Source: Burkholderiales bacterium (GTDB lineage: Bacteria; Pseudomonadota; Gammaproteobacteria; Burkholderiales; Burkholderiaceae). From it: 14,258 bases of DNA. Made by a program: the position numbers and the translations under genes. The DNA is taken from NCBI GenBank assembly GCA_947372535.1, contig CANBUA010000105.1:1-14258 (forward strand), read 5' to 3'. Shown here piece after piece: positions 8,080 to 14,258 of this stretch (position 1 is the first letter of the stretch; each line of letters opens with the position of its first letter). The notes beneath the pieces are model-generated. The model was not told where the DNA came from, made no database searches, and saw nothing but the letters and a program-made list of their open reading frames with translations.

Positions 8080-8164
8080 GCCGGCAAATGTCTCTTAGGG
8101 ATGGAAGTCTTGCCCAGTCGCGCCTAGGCTTTGACCACTTCAACAATGATCGGGAGTGATCGAC
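8080..8164 (+). other. Intergenic gap before the toxin-like gene
   Basis: 85 bases between the LysR stop and the next start. It contains the 8-base palindrome GCCTAGGC (8122-8129) followed by TTTGACC, and GGGAG (8152-8156), which is the ribosome-binding site that decides the start at 8165. No convincing terminator or -10 element was found. Confidence 0.4.
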
Positions 8165-8522
8165 ATGCCAATGACTGTCTGCACATTCACATTGAATGGC
8201 AAATCACTGAGCACTTTCGAAATCGCCTATTACATCGTGGATCGGCCAACAGGAGGTTTGCTTGGCGCGGCAAGAGGTTGGTTGGGCAACAAGGGCGACT
8301 GGTTTGCACTGTTCGCAGATGATGGTTCCGTTGATGACACCACCTTATGCGACAAGACGATTCGTGGAAATTTCAGGCTGCACCCGAAAGGCCCGCTGGG
8401 GCGCAGCGAAGGCTGCATCACTGGATGACTTCAATGCCATTCGGAAGGAACTCAAAGCCTTGCCCCTGGAGGCCATCCCTGACAGTCAATTGCAGGCCTA
8501 TGCCAAGGTCGTCGTCAAATGA
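8165..8522 (+). pseudogene. Tlde1/DUF2778-like peptidoglycan-targeting toxin gene, frameshifted
   Basis: The frame starting at ATG 8165 (GGGAG 8 bases upstream; GTG 8156 and ATG 8171 are less well placed) opens with MPMTVCTFTLNGKSLSTF, typical of small DUF2778 proteins. It reaches FRLHPKGPLGRSEGCIT, the catalytic H-x(n)-S-x-G-C motif with His73, Ser81 and Cys84, then stops at 8428. The rest of the domain (LDDFNAIRKELKALP, ending AYAKVVVK) continues in the next frame to TGA 8520-8522. Restoring two bases near 8420 would give the usual SEGCITL and a product of about 119 residues. Tlde1 proteins are type VI secretion effectors with L,D-carboxypeptidase and L,D-transpeptidase-exchange activity on peptidoglycan. 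The break is a real inactivating mutation, a sequencing error or, least likely, programmed. The downstream gene overlaps its true stop by ATGA. Family call is good; T6SS delivery is inferred, since no secretion gene is present here. Confidence 0.75.
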
Positions 8523-8788
8523 AAATCGTTGCTCGCAAAGTTCTGGCAATGATCCTGATGCTGCTGGGCGCACTGGCCATGACGAAGGCTTTCTATGAAT
8601 GGCCCGATTTGCTGCCCAATGGCATCAAGACCTGGGGCAATGCGATCGTGGAGGCCATTGGATCCCCCTCCATTGAAGCAAGCTCAGACATCGAGATGGC
8701 CTATCTGTTCTTTGTCTCTCTGCTGATGCTTTCTGTCATCTTCGCAACGCTGAACGCGGCATGGATCTGGTTCAATCGCCAGACATGA
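8519..8788 (+). CDS. Small two-helix membrane protein, candidate immunity protein for the Tlde1-like toxin
   Basis: 89 residues. Two hydrophobic segments are visible: about 8-26 (VLAMILMLLGALAMTKAFY) and about 60-85 (MAYLFFVSLLMLSVIFA, then TLNAAWIWF), with a roughly 33-residue acidic/polar loop between that would face the periplasm if the N-terminus is inside. ATG 8519 overlaps the stop of the toxin-like gene as ATGA, so translation is probably coupled; such overlap is common in effector-immunity pairs. I do not recognise a named family. The role as an inhibitor of a periplasmic L,D-transpeptidase-like toxin is inferred from position, size and topology. The frame is intact although the toxin frame is broken, which fits an immunity gene kept after toxin loss. 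GC content is visibly lower than in the flanking genes. Confidence 0.7.
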   Translation: MKIVARKVLAMILMLLGALAMTKAFYEWPDLLPNGIKTWGNAIVEAIGSPSIEASSDIEMAYLFFVSLLMLSVIFATLNAAWIWFNRQT

Positions 8789-8800
8789 TGGAGCCGCCCA

Positions 8801-9271
8801 ATGCCTGACACCAAACCACCCCTGCCCCCCTTCACCCGCGAGACCGCCATCCAGAAAGTCCGCCTCGCCGAAGACGCCTGGAACGCCCGCGACCCCGACC
8901 GCGTGGCGCTGGTCTACACGGAGGACACCCAGTGGCGCAACCGCGCCGAGTTCCCCCGTGGGCGGGAGCAAGTGCGCCAGTTCCTCCAGCGCAAATGGGC
9001 CAAGGAGCTGGATTACCGCCTGATCAAGGAATTGTGGGCCTTCACCGGCCACCAGATCGCGGTGCGCTTTGCCTATGAATGGCATGACAACAGCGGCCAG
9101 TGGTTCCGCTCATACGGCAATGAAAACTGGGCTTTTGACGAGCACGGCTTCATGGCGTACCGCCATGCCAGCATCAACGATCTGCCGATCAGGGAAGCAG
9201 ACCGCCTGTTCCACTGGCCGCTGGGCCGCCGGCCGGACGACCACGCCAGCCTGAGCGATCTCGGGCTCTGA
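8801..9271 (+). CDS. DUF1348 family NTF2-like protein
   Basis: 156 residues. The pattern [20 protein letters not shown] followed by TQWRNRAEF is the hallmark of the DUF1348 branch of the nuclear transport factor 2/SnoaL superfamily. Further conserved stretches are [28 protein letters not shown] and [12 protein letters not shown], and the C-terminus carries [23 protein letters not shown]. Length agrees with the family. The cone-shaped fold makes a pocket for a small ligand, but no reaction is established for the family that I know of. ATG 8801 has GGAG 7 bases upstream. It starts 12 bases after the membrane protein gene and could be co-transcribed with it, yet its composition is GC-rich like the core genes, so it may simply be the next chromosomal gene. 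Confidence 0.88.
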   Translation: MPDTKPPLPPFTRETAIQKVRLAEDAWNARDPDRVALVYTEDTQWRNRAEFPRGREQVRQFLQRKWAKELDYRLIKELWAFTGHQIAVRFAYEWHDNSGQWFRSYGNENWAFDEHGFMAYRHASINDLPIREADRLFHWPLGRRPDDHASLSDLGL

Positions 9272-9320
9272 ACAACGGCGCGTCTACGTGTTTTCCAGGC
9301 ACCCAGGCAGGGGGCCTCCG

Positions 9321-9361
9321 TGTCAAACTGATTTGACAATGCTCATTGCCGAATATAAACT
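9321..9361 (+). promoter_or_regulatory. Promoter with 18-base palindromic operator for the EthA-like gene
   Basis: TGTCAAA-ctga-TTTGACA (9321-9338) is a perfect palindrome with 7-base arms. Its right arm supplies a consensus -35, TTGACA (9333-9338), followed 15 bases later by TATAAA (9354-9359), with ATAAAC giving a 16-base spacer as an alternative. A second small palindrome, CAATG-ct-CATTG (9337-9348), lies in the spacer. The surrounding 167-base gap holds no gene. The overlap of operator and -35 suggests repression by a dimeric regulator of TetR or similar type. The regulator is not adjacent. Confidence 0.55.
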
Positions 9362-9438
9362 GACCACATTCGTTATCACATGAATGCAAGTTAGCCAGGC
9401 GATGTTGCACCGGCTGAACCTGCATCACGGAGACCCGC

Positions 9439-10938
9439 ATGGCTGAACACTTTGACGTCCTGATCGTGGGAGCTGGCCTGTCCGGCATCGGTGCCGCACG
9501 CCACCTGCAGAAACAATGCCCCGACAAGACCTATGCCATCCTGGAAGGCCGTGAGACCACTGGCGGCACTTGGGACCTGTTCCGCTACCCCGGCATCCGC
9601 TCCGATTCGGACATGTACACCCTGGGCTACAACTTCAAGCCCTGGACCGAGCCACAGGTCATCGCCGATGGCGACCGCATCCGGCATTACATCCGCCAAG
9701 CGGCCCACGACAACCACATCGAAGACAAGATCCGCTGTGGCCACAAAGTGGTCTCGTCCGCCTGGTCCAGCGAAACCGCCACCTGGACGTTGACGGTGCA
9801 AAAGACCTCCGGCGAGACAGTGCAGCTGAGCTGCAACTGGCTGATGATGTGCTCCGGCTACTACAACTACGAAGAAGCGTTCACGCCCGAGTTCAAAGGC
9901 CGTGACGACTTCAAAGGCCAGATCATCCACCCACAGTTCTGGCCCGAGCAGCTGGACTACAGCGGCAAGCGCGTGGTCGTGATTGGCTCAGGTGCGACCG
10001 CCATCACGCTGATCCCCTCGATGACGGACAAGGCCCAGCACGTGACCATGCTGCAGCGCACGCCCAGCTACGTGATCTCGGTGCCGCAGTTCGATCCGAT
10101 GGTGCGCACGCTGCTGAAGTTCCTGCCGGAGATGACCGTCTACAACATCAGCCGGGCGCGCAACAACTTCATCACGCAGTGGATCTACAAGCTGTCAAAG
10201 AAGTACCCCAACTTCATGCGCAAGCTGCTGCTCAAGCAGGTGAAGATGCAGGTGGGCAAAGACTTCGACATGAAGCACTTCACGCCGCCCTACAACCCCT
10301 GGGACCAGCGCCTGTGCGCCGTGCCCAATGGCGACTTGTTCAGGGTGCTGAAAAAGGGCAAGGCCTCGGTGGTGACAGACCACATCGACCGCTTCGTGGA
10401 CAAGGGCATCCTGCTCAAATCCGGCCAGGTGCTGGAGGCCGACATCATCGTCACGGCCACGGGCCTGAACATGCGCCTGTTCGGCGGCATGCAGATGAGC
10501 GTGGACGGACAGGCCATCGAGATGAACAAGCACATCTCGTACAAGGGCCTGATGTTCAGCGACATCCCCAATTTCTCCAACACCTTTGGCTACACCAACG
10601 CCTCGTGGACGCTCAAGGCCGACCTGATCGCCGAGTATGTCTGCCGCTTGCTCACGCACATGGACAAGACGGGCACCCGCATTGCCGTGCCCGAGCGCAA
10701 CGACCCCAGCGTCAAGCCCATCCCTTTGCTGGACATGAGCTCGAACTACGTGGCCAGGGCCGAACACTATTTGCCCAAGGGCGCCGACCGCGCGCCATGG
10801 AAGCTGTACCAAGACTATGCGATGGACACCGACCAGTTGCGCAACGGCCAGCTGGAAGATGGCGTGATGGCGTTTCGCCAGCCGCACGCGGCCGGGGTGA
10901 AGGTGCCCACCTCACCGAGCCAACGCCAGGCGGCCTGA
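9439..10938 (+). CDS. ethA: EthA-like flavin-containing Baeyer-Villiger monooxygenase
   Basis: 499 residues. An FAD-binding Rossmann motif GAGLSG is at 11-16, followed by GGTWDLFRYPGIRSDSDMY at 42-60, characteristic of Baeyer-Villiger monooxygenases. The family fingerprint F-x-G-x3-H-x3-W-P is exact at 158-169 (FKGQIIHPQFWP), the NADPH-binding motif GSGATA is at 183-188, and the ATGLN segment is at 340-344. Length and many stretches (YNPWDQRLC, VPNGDLFR, YTNASWTLKADL) agree with mycobacterial EthA, which oxygenates ketones and sulfides and activates ethionamide. The expected reaction is NADPH- and O2-dependent oxygen insertion into a ketone or oxidation of a sulfur compound in the cytoplasm; the natural substrate is unknown. 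ATG 9439 has GGAG 6 bases upstream. It stands alone between its own promoter and a terminator-like hairpin, without the divergent ethR found in mycobacteria. Confidence 0.92.
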   Translation: MAEHFDVLIVGAGLSGIGAARHLQKQCPDKTYAILEGRETTGGTWDLFRYPGIRSDSDMYTLGYNFKPWTEPQVIADGDRIRHYIRQAAHDNHIEDKIRCGHKVVSSAWSSETATWTLTVQKTSGETVQLSCNWLMMCSGYYNYEEAFTPEFKGRDDFKGQIIHPQFWPEQLDYSGKRVVVIGSGATAITLIPSMTDKAQHVTMLQRTPSYVISVPQFDPMVRTLLKFLPEMTVYNISRARNNFITQWIYKLSKKYPNFMRKLLLKQVKMQVGKDFDMKHFTPPYNPWDQRLCAVPNGDLFRVLKKGKASVVTDHIDRFVDKGILLKSGQVLEADIIVTATGLNMRLFGGMQMSVDGQAIEMNKHISYKGLMFSDIPNFSNTFGYTNASWTLKADLIAEYVCRLLTHMDKTGTRIAVPERNDPSVKPIPLLDMSSNYVARAEHYLPKGADRAPWKLYQDYAMDTDQLRNGQLEDGVMAFRQPHAAGVKVPTSPSQRQAA

Positions 10939-10947
10939 GGAAAAGCC

Positions 10948-10972
10948 CTGGCGCAGGCCATTCATGCGCCAG
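10948..10972 (+). terminator. Terminator-like hairpin after the monooxygenase gene
   Basis: CTGGCGCA (10948-10955) and TGCGCCAG (10965-10972) make a perfect 8-bp GC-rich stem with a 9-base loop, starting 10 bases after the stop codon. The following bases (CCGGCTTGGTTTCC) contain only a poor T tract, so termination may be partial. Confidence 0.5.
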
Positions 10973-11021
10973 CCGGCTTGGTTTCCACCAATGGCCACCT
11001 GATGATGCTTCGTCAAACATC

Positions 11022-11053
11022 GGGCGGTATGTCCAAGCACGGACCCACCGCCC
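11022..11053 (+). promoter_or_regulatory. Structured leader hairpin abutting the ribosome-binding site of the PQQ dehydrogenase gene
   Basis: GGGCGGT (11022-11028) pairs with ACCGCCC (11047-11053). Inside it, after a 2x2 internal loop, GTCC (11031-11034) pairs with GGAC (11041-11044) around a 6-base loop. The stem ends directly against the Shine-Dalgarno sequence AGGAAG (11054-11059) of the gene starting at 11063. A smaller repeat, TTGGT-ttcc-ACCAA (10978-10991), lies upstream. The structure could affect translation or transcript stability; that is inference from folding by eye. Confidence 0.45.
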
Positions 11054-11062
11054 AGGAAGCTC

Positions 11063-12766
11063 ATGGCCTCACTTTTCAAAAAGCCCATCCGCGTGACCGC
11101 GGCGGACCTGATTCCCTTGATGGCGGCCTGTCTGCTGGCAGGTCATGGCGCCACGGTCCACGCCGCCACCTGCACGGATGCCTTCGACCCCGCCTCACCG
11201 GTGCGGTCCAGCGGATTTGCCCATGACCTGAGCAACACCCGCCACTCGCCATCCAACATCGACTCAGGCAACGTGAGCCAGCTCACCCTGGCACTGAGCC
11301 ACAACGACAGCAGCGTCAAGGAGCGGCGCACCGCGCCCCTGGTCACCGAGCAGGCCATCGTGTTCACCTCGGGCCGCAACCTCACGGCCATGAACCGCCT
11401 GTCTGGCTGCACCTACTGGACCTACCAAGTCGACAAGAAGAGCACCTTCCTGATCGGCACCAACGCCGCACGCTCGTCCTCGCTGGCCTATGTCAACGAG
11501 CCGGGCAGGACACCGCTGATCGCGGTCGGCGATTTCTACGGCAAGGTCCACGCGGTGGATGCGCGCACGGGCAAGCTGGTGTGGTCGCGCTTTCTGGGTG
11601 ACGACGCCCGGCTCAACACCATCACAGGCGGCTTGCAAACGGTGGAGGGCAAGCTGATCGTGCCCGTCTCCACCAAAGAGGTCTTCACGGTGGTGCTCGA
11701 CCTCTTCAACGCCTGCTGCACCAGCCATGGCCTGCTGCATGCGGTCGATGCCTACACGGGCAAGACGGTCTGGAAGTACGCCACCACCAACGGGACGACC
11801 AGCTACAACTACACGACCAAAAGCCGCGGCCCCAGCGGCATGAGCATGTTCAGTGTGCCGACGATCGATCTGGCGCGTCGGCAGGTCTACATCGGCACAG
11901 GCCAGAACCTGTCCCTGCCCTCGACCAGCAACGCCGATTCGATCATCGCCCTGGACCTGGACACGGGCCTGCCCAAATGGATCTTCCAGGGCACGGCGGG
12001 CGATGCCTGGAACGCTGCCTGCGCCTTGCCCGATGGGCTCAACGGCAAGTGCCCCAAGAAAGGCGTGGACACCGATTTCGACTTTGCCGCGCCGCCCATC
12101 CTGACCAGGACACCCTCAGGCAGAGACCTGCTCGTGGCCGGCCAAAAAAGCGGCGTGGTTCACGCGCTGGACCCGGTCACGGGCGAGCGCCTGTGGATGC
12201 GCAAGCTCGGCCAAGGTGGCGCGCTGGGCGGCATCCACTGGGGCATGGCGGTCGATGCCGACAAGGCCTACGTGGCCGTGACCGACCTCTACGTCAACAA
12301 GTTGTCTCGCATCAACTCAGATGACCTGGGGCTGGAGGGCAGCAGCAACTCGCTGGAGCACTTGGTGCCCGGCGGCACGCCCGGCCTGTATGCGCTGGAC
12401 CTGGAGACCGGGCAAGTCGTGTGGGCGCGCCACATCACGCGCGCCACCTTGAGCGGCCAGACCATGCCGGTGATTTTCTCGGCCGCCTTGAGCGTGACCA
12501 ACGACGTGCTGCTGGCCAGCGGCCTGGATGGCATCGTGCGGGCCTTGAACACCGTGGACGGCCGCGACCTGTGGTCCTACAACACGGCCATCTCGTTCAC
12601 GGACAGCAATGGCCATGTCGGCCAGGGCGGCACCATCGACCAGGTGGGCGCCATCGTGGCGGGCAACGACGTGCTGATCAACTCGGGCTACAACATCTTC
12701 GGTGGCGCCAATGAGTTTCAGGCCGGGCCGGGCAGCGCGCTGTTCGTGCTGCGACTGGGGCATTGA
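11063..12766 (+). CDS. Secreted PQQ-dependent dehydrogenase-like beta-propeller protein (polyvinyl alcohol dehydrogenase type)
   Basis: 567 residues with an N-terminal signal peptide (basic FKKPIR, hydrophobic core near 16-29, likely cleavage after VHA34 or A35), so periplasmic. The mature part is a run of beta-propeller blades with repeated A-L-D-x-x-T-G-x-x-x-W tryptophan-docking motifs (HAVDARTGKLVW 163-174, HAVDAYTGKTVW 226-237, IALDLDTGLPKW, HALDPVTGERLW, YALDLETGQVVW). Adjacent Cys218-Cys219 match the vicinal disulfide of quinoprotein dehydrogenases. DTDFDFAAPPIL (about 336-347) sits where the catalytic Asp is expected, and GQKSGVVHALD (Lys362) and GGIHWGMAVD (Trp393) fit the cofactor site of polyvinyl-alcohol-dehydrogenase-like enzymes. 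There is no CxxCH, so no built-in haem; electrons would go to a separate cytochrome. ATG 11063 has AGGAAG 3-5 bases upstream. PQQ binding and oxidation of (secondary) alcohols are inferred from family; the substrate is unknown. Confidence 0.85.
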   Translation: MASLFKKPIRVTAADLIPLMAACLLAGHGATVHAATCTDAFDPASPVRSSGFAHDLSNTRHSPSNIDSGNVSQLTLALSHNDSSVKERRTAPLVTEQAIVFTSGRNLTAMNRLSGCTYWTYQVDKKSTFLIGTNAARSSSLAYVNEPGRTPLIAVGDFYGKVHAVDARTGKLVWSRFLGDDARLNTITGGLQTVEGKLIVPVSTKEVFTVVLDLFNACCTSHGLLHAVDAYTGKTVWKYATTNGTTSYNYTTKSRGPSGMSMFSVPTIDLARRQVYIGTGQNLSLPSTSNADSIIALDLDTGLPKWIFQGTAGDAWNAACALPDGLNGKCPKKGVDTDFDFAAPPILTRTPSGRDLLVAGQKSGVVHALDPVTGERLWMRKLGQGGALGGIHWGMAVDADKAYVAVTDLYVNKLSRINSDDLGLEGSSNSLEHLVPGGTPGLYALDLETGQVVWARHITRATLSGQTMPVIFSAALSVTNDVLLASGLDGIVRALNTVDGRDLWSYNTAISFTDSNGHVGQGGTIDQVGAIVAGNDVLINSGYNIFGGANEFQAGPGSALFVLRLGH

Positions 12767-12773
12767 CGCCTGC

Positions 12774-13229
12774 TCAAGCGTGATCGGCTGAATCGCTCTT
12801 GAGCGAGACCGCATTCATGCAATAACGCAAGCCGCTGGGTGGCGGGCCGTCCGGGAAGACATGGCCCAGGTGAGCATCGCAGGTGTGGCACACGGCCTCG
12901 ATGCGCACCATGCCGTGGCTCTCGTCGGCGTGATAAGCCACCGCATCGACAGTCACCGGCTGCGTGAACGATGGCCAGCCCGTGCCCGAGTCGAACTTCT
13001 CGGAGGCATCAAACAGCAGGGTGTCGCAGCACACGCAGCGGTACAGGCCCGGCTTGAACAAGCCGCACATCTCCGAGCTGAAGGGACGCTCCGTGCCGGC
13101 TTGGCGCGTCACGTGGAACTGCTCGGGCGTGAGTTGGGTGCGCCACTCGGCCTCGGTCTTGTCGACGTGGTTGGCGGGCTTGGGGCTGCCGTCGCGGGCG
13201 AGTTGGAGAACGTCGGGCCAGGTCAGCAT
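12774..13229 (-). CDS. msrB: Peptide-methionine (R)-S-oxide reductase MsrB
   Basis: Repairs oxidised methionine (R-sulfoxide form) in proteins using thioredoxin. From ATG 13229 it has 151 residues: two zinc-binding CxxC pairs (Cys65/Cys68 in YRCVCCDTLLF, Cys114/Cys117 in VCHTCDAHLGHVFPDG), the signature GTGWPSF at 82-88, and RYCMNAVSL with the catalytic Cys137 near the C-terminus. There is no signal peptide, so it is cytoplasmic. The frame runs 19 codons further up to 13286, but MLTWPDVLQLARDG is the usual family start and GGAG lies 5 bases before this ATG. The gene converges on the PQQ dehydrogenase with 7 bases between stops. An intrinsic terminator separates it from the upstream cytochrome gene, so it probably has its own promoter in the 64-base gap, which I could not pin down. 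Confidence 0.95.
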   Translation of the reverse strand: MLTWPDVLQLARDGSPKPANHVDKTEAEWRTQLTPEQFHVTRQAGTERPFSSEMCGLFKPGLYRCVCCDTLLFDASEKFDSGTGWPSFTQPVTVDAVAYHADESHGMVRIEAVCHTCDAHLGHVFPDGPPPSGLRYCMNAVSLKSDSADHA

Positions 13230-13287
13230 GGTGGGCTCCAGGGTCAAAGGCATGAACCTGCAGTCTAGCCTTTTGGCCATGTCCACA

Positions 13288-13318
13288 AAGAAAAACAGGA
13301 CCCTCGTGGGGTCCTGTT
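13288..13318 (-). terminator. Intrinsic terminator of the cytochrome gene
   Basis: AACAGGACCC (13294-13303) and GGGTCCTGTT (13309-13318) form a perfect 10-bp stem with a 5-base loop. On the minus strand it is followed by TTTCTTT. It starts 17 bases after the stop of the cytochrome gene and precedes msrB, so it ends the cytochrome transcript. This is the clearest terminator in the window. Confidence 0.88.
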
Positions 13319-13334
13319 CATCATCCTCATGCCA

Positions 13335-14258
13335 TCAGCTGCCGCTGGCGATGCGTGAGCCCGAGCCGGGTGGCGTGCAGGTGTAGGTCACTTCCTGGCC
13401 CGGCGTGGCGGCCAGGGCGCGCAAGGCCGCATCGGCGCGCCGGGTGCCATCGGCGGCCACAAAGGTGCTGCTGGCCACATCGAACAAATAGCCGCGGCGC
13501 GTGCCGCCTTCGACCACCTGGGCCACCAGGTCACACTCGGTGACGGTGCCGCCCAACTCCTTGGACACGAATGGCGCCTTGGCGCGCTGGATCAGCAAGT
13601 CCAGTCGCTGGTTCACTTCGGTGATGCTGGTGGCCGTCAGCGTGACTTGCTGACCCACGATGGGCGCCAGGTCGCTGTCATAGGCGTACATGAAGTCGAT
13701 CACGTCGCGCCGTGTGGCATCGGGGTTGCCCATCGGGAAGCCTTCATTCAAGGTCGGGCGGAACACCTTGGCCGAGAAGAAGTGCAGCAACGTGTCGATC
13801 GCACCGTCATGCGTGAAGCCGAAGCCGCGCACCTGGTCACCCATCTGGCCGGTGTCGGCCGAGCTCAGGAAGGGAATCGCGGGCATGCCGAACATGCCGA
13901 CCTTCTGGTACATGTTGCGCAGCTGCGGAATCTTCACCACTTGCGACAGGCCTTCGAAGCTCTGATCACCACTGGTGCCGAAGAAGCCTTGCGCCGGGTC
14001 AAGCGTGTGGCAGCCATTGCAGTTCTGCGAGGTCTGAAGCTTGACGGTGGCCGGCAAGGTCAACTTGATGCCGTCTGATGGGCGCGTGCCCTTGTAGAAG
14101 TTCAGGCCGCGTTGCTGCGAAGTCGTCAGCGTGTTGTCCAGATTGCGGATCGGGTTGGGCGGCAACTGCACATTGAGCTGGAAGTCCGCGAACTTCTGCA
14201 TGTCCGCGTCGCTCATGGGTGCCGTGTTGCCCAGCAAGCCTTCAAAAGCCACCGCGAA
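13335..14258 (-). CDS. c-type cytochrome, di-heme peroxidase/MauG-like, C-terminal part
   Basis: The open frame runs off the right edge, so the N-terminus is missing; 307 residues are visible. One haem-attachment motif CxxCH (CNGCH, bases 14007-14021) is present. Downstream are KIPQLRNMYQKVGMFG and GFGFTHDGAIDTLLHFF, which match the x-P-x-L-R-N and H-D-G stretches of the second haem domain in bacterial cytochrome c peroxidase/MauG proteins. The visible part is therefore probably that domain, with a first haem domain or another module outside the window. After DFMYAYDSDLAPIVGQ there is a roughly 110-residue C-terminal extension with two cysteines (ECDLV and YTCTPPG) that I do not recognise. 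Periplasmic location is inferred from haem c. It might be an electron acceptor or a peroxidase; which is not shown. Its own terminator follows. Confidence 0.85.
   Translation of the reverse strand, partial: FAVAFEGLLGNTAPMSDADMQKFADFQLNVQLPPNPIRNLDNTLTTSQQRGLNFYKGTRPSDGIKLTLPATVKLQTSQNCNGCHTLDPAQGFFGTSGDQSFEGLSQVVKIPQLRNMYQKVGMFGMPAIPFLSSADTGQMGDQVRGFGFTHDGAIDTLLHFFSAKVFRPTLNEGFPMGNPDATRRDVIDFMYAYDSDLAPIVGQQVTLTATSITEVNQRLDLLIQRAKAPFVSKELGGTVTECDLVAQVVEGGTRRGYLFDVASSTFVAADGTRRADAALRALAATPGQEVTYTCTPPGSGSRIASGS

Noticed and set aside
8262..8522. Independent 86-residue gene in the third frame
   Set aside because: Only its last 33 codons look like protein (the displaced tail of the Tlde1-like domain); the part before 8420 is a shadow of the real frame.
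10179..11096. 305-residue plus-strand frame within the monooxygenase gene
   Set aside because: Out-of-frame shadow of the EthA-like coding sequence, with no domain.
13230..13286. 19-residue N-terminal extension of MsrB
   Set aside because: The usual family start MLTWPDVL has GGAG at good distance; the extension has no conserved character.
1..14258. tRNA, rRNA, CRISPR array, insertion sequence, integrase or attachment-site repeats
   Set aside because: Looked for cloverleaf-like ends, regularly spaced repeats, transposase motifs and matching terminal repeats; none seen. This was by eye, so short or divergent elements could be missed.

Overview
The window is GC-rich (roughly 65% by eye) chromosomal DNA that looks betaproteobacterial, most likely Burkholderiales. 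That placement is an inference. It rests on the codon style and on a gene order I recognise from Burkholderia: a LysR-type regulator divergent from a lipase-like gene and a three-gene RND pump (the ceoR / llpE-ceoA-ceoB-opcM or bpeT / llpE-bpeE-bpeF-oprC layout).

Left edge to 8079: the 3' end of a DUF4440/SnoaL-like gene (2-169, +) converges on a minus-strand efflux operon. In transcription order the operon is a lipase-like alpha/beta hydrolase (7018-6188), a periplasmic adaptor lipoprotein (6126-4945), a MexF-type RND permease (4934-1749) and an outer-membrane factor lipoprotein (1745-231). The last three genes are separated by only 10 and 3 bases, so the complete tripartite pump is probably made from one message. 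A LysR-type regulator (7162-8079, +) is divergent from it, and the 143-base gap between them carries several inverted repeats of LysR-box size. The hydrolase has lost the usual nucleophile serine.

8080-9271: a less GC-rich patch (about 55% in the lines I counted) holds a Tlde1/DUF2778-like cell-wall toxin gene whose reading frame is broken just after the catalytic SEGCIT motif. It overlaps by ATGA a two-helix membrane protein that is a good candidate for its immunity partner. A DUF1348 (NTF2-like) gene follows 12 bases later. No type VI secretion structural gene is in the window, so this would be an orphan effector-immunity module.

9272-12766: a strong promoter-like sequence with an 18-base palindrome over its -35 precedes an EthA-like flavin (Baeyer-Villiger type) monooxygenase. 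A terminator-like hairpin follows that gene. Next comes a secreted PQQ-type eight-bladed-propeller dehydrogenase related to polyvinyl alcohol dehydrogenases, with a second structured leader abutting its ribosome-binding site.

12767-14258: on the minus strand are msrB (methionine-R-sulfoxide reductase) and, after a very clear intrinsic terminator, the C-terminal part of a c-type cytochrome of the di-heme peroxidase/MauG type that runs off the right edge. No gap longer than 300 bases lacks a gene. I saw no tRNA, rRNA, CRISPR array, transposase or insertion sequence.
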